Shown in pieces: positions 21,728 to 33,049 of a stretch of 64,000 nt of DNA. This stretch comes from Aporrectodea caliginosa (taxonomy: Eukaryota; Annelida; Clitellata; Crassiclitellata; Lumbricidae), in the NCBI GenBank assembly GCA_020284085.1, contig JACEVL010000150.1, positions 272,501 through 336,500 of the forward strand, written 5' to 3'. The notes under the pieces were generated by a model, which saw nothing but the letters and a program-made list of their open reading frames with translations, searched no databases and had not been told where the DNA came from. The translations under genes were made by a program, and so were the position numbers. The first letter of the stretch is position 1. The number at the start of each line of letters is the position of its first letter.

Positions 21728-22670
21728 TTAAAGTGTAAGCCAATGCTTTTTTGACGTTTCTACATGCGCCCAATGAGCTTGCAACGCTGTGAATTATAGA
21801 ATAAGGCACTCATTAGGTCCAAATAGGCTTCACACACAGCGGCAAGCTCTAATAGCCACCTCGAATTATAGAGAAAGGAGTCGAGTTGGCGTTCACGCTC
21901 ATAAAACTAGCCTAAGTTGACTCTCATTATTGGAAGACTGAGCTTTTCTCATTGATTATTGAACTCAACTGCACACACACATACGCACATATGCACATAG
22001 CAATGTTTCAGCAGCGTTTTTAGATCAATCATGCCACAGACAATCCTTTGCATTTCAGAATGTGAGGGTATGTGAGTGTTTTCTGAACAGACTTTTTAAA
22101 TTTTCTAGAAATATGGTAGATTTAAGATGGGCATATACATAGCAAACCTAGGATTATTATCATTATGTGGAGGTGTGTTTTGAGAGCTCGAAGGTGCTCT
22201 TTCTCACGAGATGGAGTGCAATTACTCCACTGCAAGTTTTTCACAACCAAAAATACTGACAGCAAAGCTGACACGGTTGGTATGAAGTTTTCTAATTGAA
22301 ATGAGATTGAATTGAGCGTTAAAAATGATATTTTCTAGCCATGGCGATGCTGAGGCTGAGGTGACTCTCATTTTAGAAGACTATGCGTTTCTCATTGTAG
22401 AGAAGGTGACAGCGAGGCTAAGAAGCAGAGAGAGGCAGAGAGAGGCAGAGAGGCGCAGAGCTCGCGTTTTCTCTAGACGTGAGGAGGCTGAGTCAACGTG
22501 TAATTTTGAAAGACGGCCGAGAACTATTGGTATTCAACTTTGCAAGACACACGGTTGACTTTTCGCCTTTAAAGCAAGCTGAGTTTTCTGAACGTCTCGT
22601 TTGCATCTTTAAAAATTTCCGAGCTGATGTTTTCCAAATTTTTAATCATCAGGTTTGCATCTTTTAGATT
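21728..22670 (+). repeat. non-repetitive segment of the left arm
   Basis: About 0.95 kb of single-copy-looking sequence, repeated inverted at about 29005-29947. It carries a 77-codon frame (22325-22558) that is identical in both arms. The frame is rich in Arg/Glu (RSRERQREAERRRA) because of GAGAGGCAGA repeats, and I do not recognise a domain. Identity between arms reflects recent duplication, not proven coding constraint. Confidence 0.7.
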
Positions 22671-25600
22671 TCAGACGTTGTGGTTTTCCAAATTTTAATT
22701 TTCTGAACTTCTCTTTTGCAACATTAAAAATTTCGGAGCTGGTGGTTTTCAAAATTTTTAATCATCAGATTTGCATCTTTTATATTTCGGACGTTGTGGT
22801 TTTCCAAATTTAAAATTTCTGAACTTCTTCATTGCAACTTTAAAATTTCTGAACTTCTCCTTTGCAAATTAAAAATTTCTGAACTTCTCATTTGCAAATT
22901 TAAAATTTCTGAACTTCTTCATTGCAACTTTAAAATTTGAGATCTTCTCGTCGACAAATTTAAAATTTCTGAACTTCTTCATTGCGACTTTAAAATTTGA
23001 GAACTTCTTGTTTGCAAATTTAAAATTTCAGAAGTCGTGGTTTTCAATCCTTTAGATTTCTGAAGTTGTGGTTTCCTCCAACTTTAAAATTTCAGACACT
23101 CTGGTTTGCATCTTTTAGATTTCAGACCTGGTGGTTTTCAAAATTTTAATTTCAGAACTTCTTGCTTGCTAATTTAAAATTTCAGAAGTCGTGATTTTCA
23201 ATCCTTTAGATTTCTGAAGTTGTGGTTCCTCCAACGTTAAAATTTCAGACACTCTGGTTTGCATCTTTTAGATTTCAGACCTGGTGGTTTTCAAAATTTT
23301 AATTTCAGAACTTCTTGTTTGCTAATTTAAAATTTCAGAAGTCGTGGTTTTCAATCCTTTAGATTTCTGAAGTTGTGGTTTCTCCCAACATTAAAATTTC
23401 AGACACTCTGGTTTGCATCTTTTAGATTTCAGACCTGGTGGTTTTCAAAATTTTAATTTCAGAACTTCTTGCTTGCTAATTTAAAATTTCAGAAGTCGTG
23501 ATTTTCAATCCTTTAGATTTCTGAAGTTGTGGTTTCCAACTTTAAAATTTCAGACAATCTGGTTTGCATCTTTTAGATTTCAGACCTGGTAATTTTCAAA
23601 ATTTTAATTTCAGAACTTCTTGCTTGCTAATTTAAAATTTCAGAAGTCGTGGTTTTCAATCCTTTAGATTTCTGAAGTTGTGGTTTCCAACTTTAAAATT
23701 TCAGACACTCTGGTTTGCATCTTTTAGATTTCAGACCTGGTAATTTTCAAAATTTTAATTTCAGAACTTCTTGTTTGCAGAAAATTTAAAATTTCAGAAG
23801 TCGTGGTTTTCAATCCTTTAGATTTCTGAAGTTGTGGTTTCCTCCAACTTTAAAATTTCAGACACTCTGGTTTGCATCTTTTAGATTTCAGACCTGGTGG
23901 TTTTCAAAATTTTAATTTCAGAACTTCTTGCTTGCTAATTTAAAATTTCAGAAGTCGTGATTTTCAATCCTTTAGATTTCTGAAGTTGTGGTTTCCAACT
24001 TTAAAATTTCAGACACTCTGGTTTGCATCTTTTAGATTTCAGACCTGGTGGTTTTCAAAATTTTAATTTCAGAACTTCTTGTTTGCAAATTTAAAATTTC
24101 AGAAGTCGTGGTTTTCAATCCTTTAGATTTCTGAAGTTGTGGTTTCCAACTTTAAAATTTCAGACAATCTGGTTTGCATCTTTTAGATTTCAGACCTGGT
24201 AATTTTCAAAATTTTAATTTCAGAACTTCTTGCTTGCTAAGTTAAAATTTCAGAAGTCGTGGTTTTCAATCCTTTAGATTTCTGAAGTTGTGGTTTCCAA
24301 CTTTAAAATTTCAGACACTCTGGTTTGCATCTTTTAGATTTCAGACCTGGTAATTTTCAAAATTTTAATTTCAGAACTTCTTGTTTGTAAATTTAAAATT
24401 TCAGAAGTCGTGGTTTTCAATCCTTTAGATTTCTGAAGTTGTGGTTTCCTCCAACGTTAAAATTTCAGACACTCTGGTTTGCATCTTTTAGATTTCAAAC
24501 CTGGTGGTTTTCAAAATTTTAATTTCAGAACTTCTTGCTTGCTAATTTAAAATTTCAGAAGTCGTGGTTTTCAATCCTTTAGATTTCTGAAGTTGTGGTT
24601 TCCAACTTTAAAATTTCAGACACTCTGGTTTGCATCTTTTAGATTTCAGACCTGGTAATTTTCAAAATTTTAATTTCAGAACTTCTTGTTTGCAAATTTA
24701 AAATTTCAGAAGTCGTGGTTTTCAATCCTTTAGATTTCTGAAGTTGTGGTTTCGAAACGTTAAAATTTCCGAACCTCAGGTTTCAAACTTTAAAATTTCA
24801 CACATTCTGGGTTGCATCTGTTAGGTTTCAGACCTGGTGGTTTTCAAATTTTTAATTTCAGAACTTCTTGCTTGCTAATTTAAAATTTCAGAAGTCGTGG
24901 TTTTCAATCCTTTAGATTTCTGAAGTTGTGGTTTCCAACTTTAAAATTTCAGACACTCTGGTTTGCATCTTTTAGATTTCAGACCTGGTAATTTTCAAAA
25001 TTTTAATTTCAGAGCTTCTTGTTTGTAAATTTAAAATTTCAGAAGTCGTGGTTTTCAATCCTTTAGATTTCTGAAGTTGTGGTTTCCTCCAACGTTAAAA
25101 TTTCAGACACTCTGGTTTGCATCTTTTAGATTTCAAACCTGGTGGTTTTCAAAATTTTAATTTCAGAACTTCTTGCTTGCTAATTTAAAATTTCAGAAGT
25201 CGTGATTTTCAATCCTTTAGATTTCTGAAGTTGTGGTTTCCAACTTTAAAATTTCAGACACTCTGGTTTGCATCTTTTAGATTTCAGACCTGGTAATTTT
25301 CAAAATTTTAATTTCAGAACTTCTTGTTTGCAAATTTAAAATTTCAGAAGTCGTGGTTTTCAATCCTTTAGATTTCTGAAGTTGTGGTTTCGAAACGTTA
25401 AAATTTCCGAACCTCAGGTTTCAAACTTTAAAATTTCACACATTCTGGGTTGCATCTGTTAAAATTTCAGACCTGGTGGTTTTCAAATTTTTAATTTCAG
25501 AACTTCTTGCTTGCTAATTTAAAATTTCAGAAGTCGTGGTTTTCAATCCTTTAGATTTCTGAAGTTGTGGTTTCCATCTTTAAAATTTCAGACACTCTGG

Positions 25601-26100
25601 TTTGCATCTTTTAGATTTCAGACCTGGTGGTTTTCAAAATTTTAATTTCAGAGCTTCTTGTTTGCAAATTTAAAATTTCAGAACTTGTGGTTTTCAATCC
25701 TTTAGATTTCAGGTGGTGTGGTTTTCAACTTTAAAATTTCAGAACGTTAGGTTTGCTTCTTTTAAAATTTCACAAATTTTGGTGGTTTTCCAAATTTTAT
25801 TTTTCTAAACTTCTTTAGGGCTTCTTTAAAATTTCTGATCTTCTCGTTTGCGACTTTAAAATTTCTAAACTTCTTCATTACAACTTCTAAACTTCTTCAC
25901 TACAACTTTAAAATTTCGGATCTTCTTCACTGCAACTTTAAAATTTCTGATCTTTTCGTTTGCAAATTTAAAATTTCTGAACTTCTTCACAGCAACTTTA
26001 AAATTTCGGATCTTCTCTTTTGCAACTTTAAAATTTCGGATCTTTTCTTTTGCAGATCTTTAGAATTTCTGATCTTCTCTTTTGCAACTTTAAAATTTAA
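22671..26100 (+). repeat. inner satellite-like array, left arm (~150-bp units of five ~30-mers)
   Basis: The anchor CAATCCTTTAGATTTCTGAA recurs at about 23045, 23199, 23352, 23506 and 23657, a period of 151-154 bp. Each unit is five roughly 30-bp subunits of the form ATTTCAGA-(variable)-GGTTT-CAA-TTTTA. The edges toward both ends of the array are simpler and more degenerate (AACTTCTTCATTGCAACTTT). Confidence 0.93.
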
Positions 26101-26130
26101 GAACAGGTGGTTTTCCATTCTTTACATTTC

Positions 26131-26158
26131 AGACCTTGTGGATTGTAAATTTAAAATT
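26131..26158. other. 28-bp centre (loop) of the palindrome
   Basis: 26101-26130 and 26159-26188 are perfect 30-bp reverse complements. The 28 bp between them is the only sequence not shared by the arms. Its short length means a single strand could fold into a multi-kilobase hairpin. Confidence 0.95.
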
Positions 26159-28990
26159 GAAATGTAAAGAATGGAAAACCACCTGTTCTTAAATTTTAAA
26201 GTTGCAAAAGAGAAGATCAGAAATTTTAAAGTTGCAAAAGAGAAGATCCGAAATTTTAAAGTTGCAAAAGAGAAGATCCGAAATTTTAAAGTTGCTGTGA
26301 AGAAGTTCAGAAATTTTAAATTTGCAAACGAAAAGATCAGAAATTTTAAAGTTGCAGTGAAGAAGATCCGAAATTTTAAAGTTGTAGTGAAGAAGTTTAG
26401 AAGTTGTAATGAAGAAGTTTAGAAATTTTAAAGTCGCAAACGAGAAGATCAGAAATTTTAAAGAAGCCCTGAAAGAAGTTTAGAAAAATAAAATTTGGAA
26501 AACCACCAAAATTTGTGAAATTTTAAAAGAAGCAAACCTAACGTTCTGAAATTTTAAAGTTGAAAACCACACCACCTGAAATCTAAAGGATTGAAAACCA
26601 CAAGTTCTGAAATTTTAAATTTGCAAACAAGAAGCTCTGAAATTAAAATTTTGAAAACCACCAGGTCTGAAATCTAAAAGATGCAAACCAGAGTGTCTGA
26701 AATTTTAAAGATGGAAACCACAACTTCAGAAATCTAAAGGATTGAAAACCACGACTTCTGAAATTTTAAATTAGCAAGCAAGAAGTTCTGAAATTAAAAA
26801 TTTGAAAACCACCAGGTCTGAAACCTAACAGATGCAACCCAGAATGTGTGAAATTTTAAAGTTTGAAACCTGAGGTTCGGAAATTTTAACGTTTCGAAAC
26901 CACAACTTCAGAAATCTAAAGGATTGAAAACCACGACTTCTGAAATTTTAAATTTGCAAACAAGAAGTTCTGAAATTAAAATTTTGAAAATTACCAGGTC
27001 TGAAATCTAAAAGATGCAAACCAGAGTGTCTGAAATTTTAAAGTTGGAAACCACAACTTCAGAAATCTAAAGGATTGAAAATCACGACTTCTGAAATTTT
27101 AAATTAGCAAGCAAGAAGTTCTGAAATTAAAATTTTGAAAACCACCAGGTTTGAAATCTAAAAGATGCAAACCAGAGTGTCTGAAATTTTAACGTTGGAG
27201 GAAACCACAACTTCAGAAATCTAAAGGATTGAAAACCACGACTTCTGAAATTTTAAATTTACAAACAAGAAGCTCTGAAATTAAAATTTTGAAAATTACC
27301 AGGTCTGAAATCTAAAAGATGCAAACCAGAGTGTCTGAAATTTTAAAGTTGGAAACCACAACTTCAGAAATCTAAAGGATTGAAAACCACGACTTCTGAA
27401 ATTTTAAATTAGCAAGCAAGAAGTTCTGAAATTAAAATTTTGAAAATTACCAGGTCTGAAATCTAAAAGATGCAAACCAGAATGTGTGAAATTTTAAAGT
27501 TTGAAACCTGAGGTTGAAATTTTAACGTTTGGAAACCACAACTTCAGAAATCTAAAGGATTGAAAACCACGACTTCTGAAATTTTAAATTTGCAAACAAG
27601 AAGTTCTGAAATTAAAATTTTGAAAACCACCAGGTCTGAAATCTAAAAGATGCAAACCAGAGTGTCTGAAATTTTAAAGTTGGAAACCACAACTTCAGAA
27701 ATCTAAAGGATTGAAAATCACGACTTCTGAAATTTTAAATTAGCAAGCAAGAAGTTCTGAAATTAAAATTTTGAAAACCACCAGGTCTGAAATCTAAAAG
27801 ATGCAAACCAGAGTGTCTGAAATTTTAACGTTGGAGGAAACCACAACTTCAGAAATCTAAAGGATTGAAAACCACGACTTCTGAAATTTTAAATTTACAA
27901 ACAAGAAGCTCTGAAATTAAAATTTTGAAAATTACCAGGTCTGAAATCTAAAAGATGCAAACCAGAGTGTCTGAAATTTTAAAGTTGGAAACCACAACTT
28001 CAGAAATCTAAAGGATTGAAAACCACGACTTCTGAAATTTTAACTTAGCAAGCAAGAAGTTCTGAAATTAAAATTTTGAAAATTACCAGGTCTGAAATCT
28101 AAAAGATGCAAACCAGATTGTCTGAAATTTTAAAGTTGGAAACCACAACTTCAGAAATCTAAAGGATTGAAAATCACGACTTCTGAAATTTTAAATTAGC
28201 AAGCAAGAAGTTCTGAAATTAAAATTTTGAAAACCACCAGGTCTGAAATCTAAAAGATGCAAACCAGAGTGTCTGAAATTTTAACGTTGGAGGAAACCAC
28301 AACTTCAGAAATCTAAAGGATTGAAAACCACGACTTCTGAAATTTTAAATTAGCAAGCAAGAAGTTCTGAAATTAAAATTTTGAAAATTACCAGGTCTGA
28401 AATCTAAAAGATGCAAACCAGATTGTCTGAAATTTTAACGTTGGAGGAAACCACAACTTCAGAAATCTAAAGGATTGAAAATCACGACTTCTGAAATTTT
28501 AAATTTGCAAACAAGAAGTTCTGAAATTAAAATTTTGAAAACCACCAGGTCTGAAATCTAAAAGATGCAAACCAGAGTGTCTGAAATTTTAAAGTTGGAG
28601 GAAACCACAACTTCAGAAATCTAAAGGATTGAAAACCACGACTTCTGAAATTTTAAATTTGCAAACAAGAAGTTCTCAAATTTTAAAGTCGCAATGAAGA
28701 AGTTCAGAAATTTTAAATTTGTCGACGAGAAGATCTCAAATTTTAAAGTTGCAATGAAGAAGTTCAGAAATTTTAAATTTGCAAATGAGAAGTTCAGAAA
28801 TTTTTAATTTGCAAAGGAGAAGTTCAGAAATTTTAAAGTTGCAATGAAGAAGTTCAGAAATTTTAAATTTGGAAAACCACAACGTCCGAAATATAAAAGA
28901 TGCAAATCTGATGATTAAAAATTTTGAAAACCACCAGCTCCGAAATTTTTAATGTTGCAAAAGAGAAGTTCAGAAAATTAAAATTTGGAA
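26159..28990 (-). repeat. inner satellite-like array, right arm
   Basis: Mirror image of 22671-26130 but about 0.6 kb shorter, so unit copy number differs between arms (array expansion or contraction after formation). The 83-codon lysine-rich frame at 26171-26422 is a repeat artefact (FKVAKEKIRN repeated). Confidence 0.93.
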
Positions 28991-29949
28991 AACCACAACG
29001 TCTGAAATCTAAAAGATGCAAACCTGATGATTAAAAATTTGGAAAACATCAGCTCGGAAATTTTTAAAGATGCAAACGAGACGTTCAGAAAACTCAGCTT
29101 GCTTTAAAGGCGAAAAGTCAACCGTGTGTCTTGCAAAGTTGAATACCAATAGTTCTCGGCCGTCTTTCAAAATTACACGTTGACTCAGCCTCCTCACGTC
29201 TAGAGAAAACGCGAGCTCTGCGCCTCTCTGCCTCTCTCTGCCTCTCTCTGCTTCTTAGCCTCGCTGTCACCTTCTCTACAATGAGAAACGCATAGTCTTC
29301 TAAAATGAGAGTCACCTCAGCCTCAGCATCGCCATGGCTAGAAAATATCATTTTTAACGCTCAATTCAATCTCATTTCAATTAGAAAACTTCATACCAAC
29401 CGTGTCAGTTTTGCTGTCAGTATTTTTGGTTGTGAAAAACTTACAGTGGAGTAATTGCACTCCATCTCGTGAGAAAGAGCACCTTCGAGCTCTCAAAACA
29501 CACCTCCACATAATGATAATAATCCTAGGTTTGCTATGTATATGCCCATCTTAAATCTACCATATTTCTAGAAAATTTAAAAAGTCTGTTCAGAAAACAC
29601 TCACATACCCTCACATTCTGAAATGCAAAGGATTGTCTGTGGCATGATTGATCTAAAAACGCTGCTGAAACATTGCTATGTGCATATGTGCGTATGTGTG
29701 TGTGCAGTTGAGTTCAATAATCAATGAGAAAAGCTCAGTCTTCCAATAATGAGAGTCAACTTAGGCTAGTTTTATGAGCGTGAACGCCAACTCGACTCCT
29801 TTCTCTATAATTCGAGGTGGCTATTAGAGCTTGCCGCTGTGTGTGAAGCCTATTTGGACCTAATGAGTGCCTTATTCTATAATTCACAGCGTTGCAAGCT
29901 CATTGGGCGCATGTAGAAACGTCAAAAAAGCATTGGCTTACACTTTAAA
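28991..29949 (-). repeat. non-repetitive segment of the right arm
   Basis: Inverted copy of 21728-22670, with the same spacing from the outer boundary (875 bp to the shared frame in both arms). Confidence 0.85.
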
Positions 29950-30366
29950 CGTCTAACTGGGAATTACCCTGCGTAAATCTAGCATTACCACGGCGTCGTG
30001 CAATAGCAGCGTGCGTTGTTGAATTACTTTGTGTAAACACAACTGTTCCACATTGTTGGACAATAGCGGTCTGAGGTTGGGAATAACCCTGCGTAAATCT
30101 AGCATTACCACGGCGTAGTGCAATAGCAGCGTGAGTTGGCGAATTACTTTGTGTAAATACAGCTGTTCCACATTGTTGGGCAATATCGGACTGATGCTGG
30201 GAATAACCCTGCGTAAATCTAGTATTACCACGGCGTTGTGCAATAGCAGCGTGAGTTGTCGAATTACTTTGTGTAAATACAACTGTTCCACATTGTTGGG
30301 CAATAGCGGACTGATGCTGGGAATAACCCTGCGTAAATCCAGCATTACCACGTCGTTGTGCAATAG
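29950..30366 (-). repeat. outer 120-bp tandem array, right arm (about 3.4 units)
   Basis: Same 2 x 60-bp higher-order unit as the left array, but with about one more unit. Strict symmetry with the left arm ends at 30226; array units continue to about 30366, followed by AGCACAGCGCTACGG and apparently unique DNA. Confidence 0.9.
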
Positions 30367-30654
30367 CACAGCGCTACGGTGCCCTTGTGCTAATTATAGA
30401 CATGACGTCATAGGTCACGTGGTTGGCGTGGACCAATCAGCGTTGACTGATATAGAACTGTCAGTTGTATCACTACTGACGCGCATGCAGTATTTGATTA
30501 ATGCTATCTCTGCTAATGGAATCTAACGTTATTGAATCACGTACAGACCTGCAGCAGAATAGAAAGTAATGCGATCTTTAAATGAGCGTAATGTAATCGA
30601 ATGTATGTAGAGACATAAGATGCAGAATCATACTGCATATAGAGTAGGCCTAAG

Positions 30655-30801
30655 CAGTGGCGAAAATCTGTACATAACTTTGGGGCAGATTTTTTCGGGG
30701 GCCGGATTTTTGCATTTTTGTAGGGACAGATAGGCTCCAGTCCAAACTTTGGGGGACAGTCCCCCGCATGCCCACACCCACCCCCGTGATTTACGCCACT
30801 G
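30655..30801. mobile_element. short MITE-like element, CAGTGGCG...CGCCACTG
   Basis: The inverted ends CAGTGGCGAAAATC (30655) and the complement of CAGTGGCGTAAATC (ending 30801) enclose a 147-bp G/C-rich core with GGGGGACAGTCCCCC. Similar CAGTGGCG starts occur at 18778 and 55205. No matching 8-bp flanks seen. Confidence 0.55.
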
Positions 30802-31322
30802 AGAGTAATTTGTATTTAGACGCAGAACAAAACAGATGTGTACATAGTGAGGAAAGTCTCTGACGACTACAGTCCATTTAAATGTAAACACACCACGGGA
30901 CCTACATGGAAAGAGTGTCGAGGTCGCTTGATTCAAGGACGTCGTACAGTTGAAGGTCCTGTTATCAGACTCAGTTTATCAAGGATTTGCTTACATCTAA
31001 AGACTAAAGTGTTAACGTATGGGAACAGTGGGACATTATGTAGGAACTTATAAATAGGAAGGCATGCATACAGGGTAGTTTGTGATCGGACAGGGTATAA
31101 GGCAGAATAGGTAGCGTAGAATAGAGCATAATATTATATATAATACGTTAAACATAGTGTAGCGTAAAGCGTAGAATAGAGCATAGAATACGTTATTTAG
31201 AGAATAGCGTAAAGGTTTCTTGGTGCACAGAATTGTAGGCATGTGCGTTTTTCATTGGTTGTAGAGAAGTGCCCCACCGATTCCCAGAGGAGGACGAGCT
31301 ATAGACAGGGAATTTCGTTTAC
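30802..31322. other. DNA 3' of the last visible SLC16 exon
   Basis: TAGCGTA/GAATAGAGCATA imperfect repeats at 31105-31210. No further transporter exon can be read on the minus strand here. Confidence 0.5.
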
Positions 31323-32075
31323 CAAGGAAGACGAGAGTTCCGGAAGCGCAGAGGACGAGGAACGAGGCGCTCTTGAGCAGAGAGAAGTCGAACATTTCGA
31401 GAGCGACATTGATCGTTCTCTTCCACTTCGTCTCTCCCTGCTGAGGAATACTGACGATGCTGTGAACGTAGGCTGTCATGTCCTCATGCGCAGACTTGTA
31501 CTCAGCGAGGTTCTTCACACTTCCGGTGTAGAGGACATCAGAACGAGCGAACGGCCTGGCCAGCTCCTTCCTCATGTCGGATCTTCGGCTACTGATGGAC
31601 GCCTTGCTTCCGACGGCCGAGGCCCCACCGTCCCTGACGACCAGCAGACGGTTGTTCTGGGCGTTCGCCTCCCCGTTGCCCTCCCCGTTGCCGTTGACGA
31701 CGATCACCTCGTTGTCACTGGTGATGACGACTCCGTTCGTTGACCCAACGGACATCTGTCTCGTCCGCTTCTTTTCGGCGGCGATCGACTCCATGATGCT
31801 CGACCTCGGCGGCTTCAGCTTCCGTTTCGGTGAGCTGTGTTCCAGCGGTCGGTAGATGGCACCGAAGGCGATGCCGTTGAGGATGATGGCGGCCATGATG
31901 ATGTTGCATCCCTTCCATCCGTACTCGCTGACCAGGTAGCTGCCCAGCGGAGCGAAGACGAACGTTCCGGTGCCGGAACCGCAGACTGCGATGCCCGTCG
32001 CCAGGGCGCGCTTCTTGTCGAAGTAATGACCGACCATTACGATCGATGGAAGGTACATCAGACCAAAGCCAATGC
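31323..32075 (-). CDS. SLC16-type transporter, exon 3 of those visible
   Basis: This 753-bp phase 1-1 exon has acceptor GTCTCAG before 32075 and donor CTTG|GTAAAC after 31323. It encodes GIGFGLMYLPSIVMVG, then YFDKKRALATGIAVCGSGTG, the second signature of the monocarboxylate-transporter family. FAPLGSYLVSEYGWKG and a helix ending in IYRPLE follow. Next comes a long cytosolic TM6-TM7 loop, basic then Gly/Asn/Glu-rich (NGNGEGNGEANAQNN) with many Ser/Arg. The exon ends in the start of TM7, FDFSLLKSASFLVLC. It carries proton-coupled or facilitated organic-anion transport in family members; the substrate here is unknown. Exons for TM8-12 are not found. Confidence 0.93.
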
Positions 32076-32780
32076 CTGAGACCGATGCAACATCAGATGT
32101 AAATGTCATTCGGTAAGATATAGACACAGACACAGACAGACACAGACAGACACAGACAGACACAACAAAGAAAGAGACAGACAGAGACAGACAGAGACAG
32201 ACAGAGACAGACAGATATTATGGTCGGGTAAGGTTAGGTAAATATAGAATATATTATGTTAATTAAGGTATGTTGAAACTATAGTTAAATTAAGGAAAAG
32301 TAAGGCATGGAAAGTTCAGTTGAGAAAAGTTAAATTGAGGTGGTAAGGCAAGTTTAAGTAAGATAAGTTAAGTCAAGGTAAGTAAAATGAAGTAAGTTAA
32401 GTTAAAGTAAAATCAGGTAATTCAAGGTAAGTTAACGTAATTAAAATTAGAGTAATTCAAGGTAGGCTAATGTAAATCACGGAAAGTTAATGTAATTCAC
32501 GGTAAGTCAAAGTAAAGGCAAGTCAAGTTAAAAAGGCTAGTGAAAAGGTAAGTTAAAATTTGAGTCAGAAGGCAAGGTACAAACGGCTATACCAGACACT
32601 CAGTGTGGCTCTAATAAGTGAGTAATAGCGTGGTCGCATGCCACACTGAGGCGAAGTATGTTTGACGAAAGTGACGTGTGACACTGTTCCATGTGTCAGG
32701 CGTTGAGTTTCACTCAAATGTCGTCTGAACCGATGGCGCCATATAAATGAATGTTGTGTTTGATCGGTGCACCGACTGAC
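32076..32780 (-). repeat. SLC16 intron 2 with GGTAAGT-like degenerate minisatellite
   Basis: An ACAGACAG run at 32121-32215 is followed by 32220-32570, where AAGGTAAGT/AAGTTAAGGTA words recur dozens of times on the plus strand. As the gene is on the minus strand, the transcript sees ACTTACCTT-type words, complementary to donor sites. No exon inside. Confidence 0.8.
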
Positions 32781-32924
32781 CTCCCATGACCCCGTAGGTC
32801 AGCTGCATCATGACGATGCTTGTGGAGAAGGCGCTGATGATGAAGGCAGCGGAGGCGATGACGCTCCCGACGATAGCCACGATCCGACAGCCGAACTTAT
32901 TCGCCAACGCACCCACTACTGGGC
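32781..32924 (-). CDS. SLC16-type transporter, exon 2 of those visible
   Basis: This 144-bp phase 1-1 exon has acceptor TTATTTGCAG before 32924 and donor GGGAG|GTCAGT after 32781. It encodes GPVVGALANKFGCRIVAIVG, then SVIASAAFIISAF and MMQLTYGVMGG, covering TM2 to TM4 with the conserved G-x-L-x-(N/D)-(K/R)-FGCR loop of the family. It joins in frame to exon 1 (split Gly) and exon 3 (split Gly). Confidence 0.93.
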
Positions 32925-33049
32925 CTGCAAATAATATCAACATCATCTGTCATTAATACTGTTCTTACTATTAATATTTAGATTTATTTAGATTAATAAT
33001 TATAATACTATTACGATATACTAATCTTACTCTTAATGCGCACGTGCGG

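Larger units (their letters stand above)
21450..30226. repeat. giant 8.8-kb palindrome / foldback element
   Basis: The left arm (21450-26130, 4681 bp) is the reverse complement of the right arm (26159-30226, 4068 bp), around a 28-bp centre. Arm order from the outside: 120-bp tandem repeats, about 0.95 kb of non-repetitive DNA, and a long inner array. In the outer 1.2 kb I count only a few substitutions (for example at the 21702 and 22268 regions), so identity there exceeds 99%. The 613-bp length difference lies wholly in the inner array. There is no transposase. The layout is that of foldback transposons (Drosophila FB, sea-urchin TU), whose long inverted repeats are made of tandem subrepeats. 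Alternatives are an inverted duplication or a read-foldback assembly artefact. Confidence 0.93.

Noticed and set aside
22325..22558. Arg/Glu-rich 77-codon frame identical in both palindrome arms (also 29118-29351)
   Set aside because: Identity follows from the near-identical arms. There is no domain, no second exon, and the composition comes from GAGAGGCAGA repeats, so I do not call it a gene.
29953..30369. 138-codon frame with DLRRVIPS repeats
   Set aside because: A 120-bp tandem repeat keeps frame because 120 is a multiple of three; the frame varies with copy number between arms.
30365..30395. Possible Helitron 3' end (AGCACA...TGTGCTAAT hairpin) at the right edge of the palindrome
   Set aside because: The stem is only 6 bp with a 15-nt loop, and no TC 5' end or Rep/helicase gene is present.
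31243..31743. Plus-strand frame opposite the SLC16 exon
   Set aside because: Antisense shadow of a well-supported minus-strand transporter exon.
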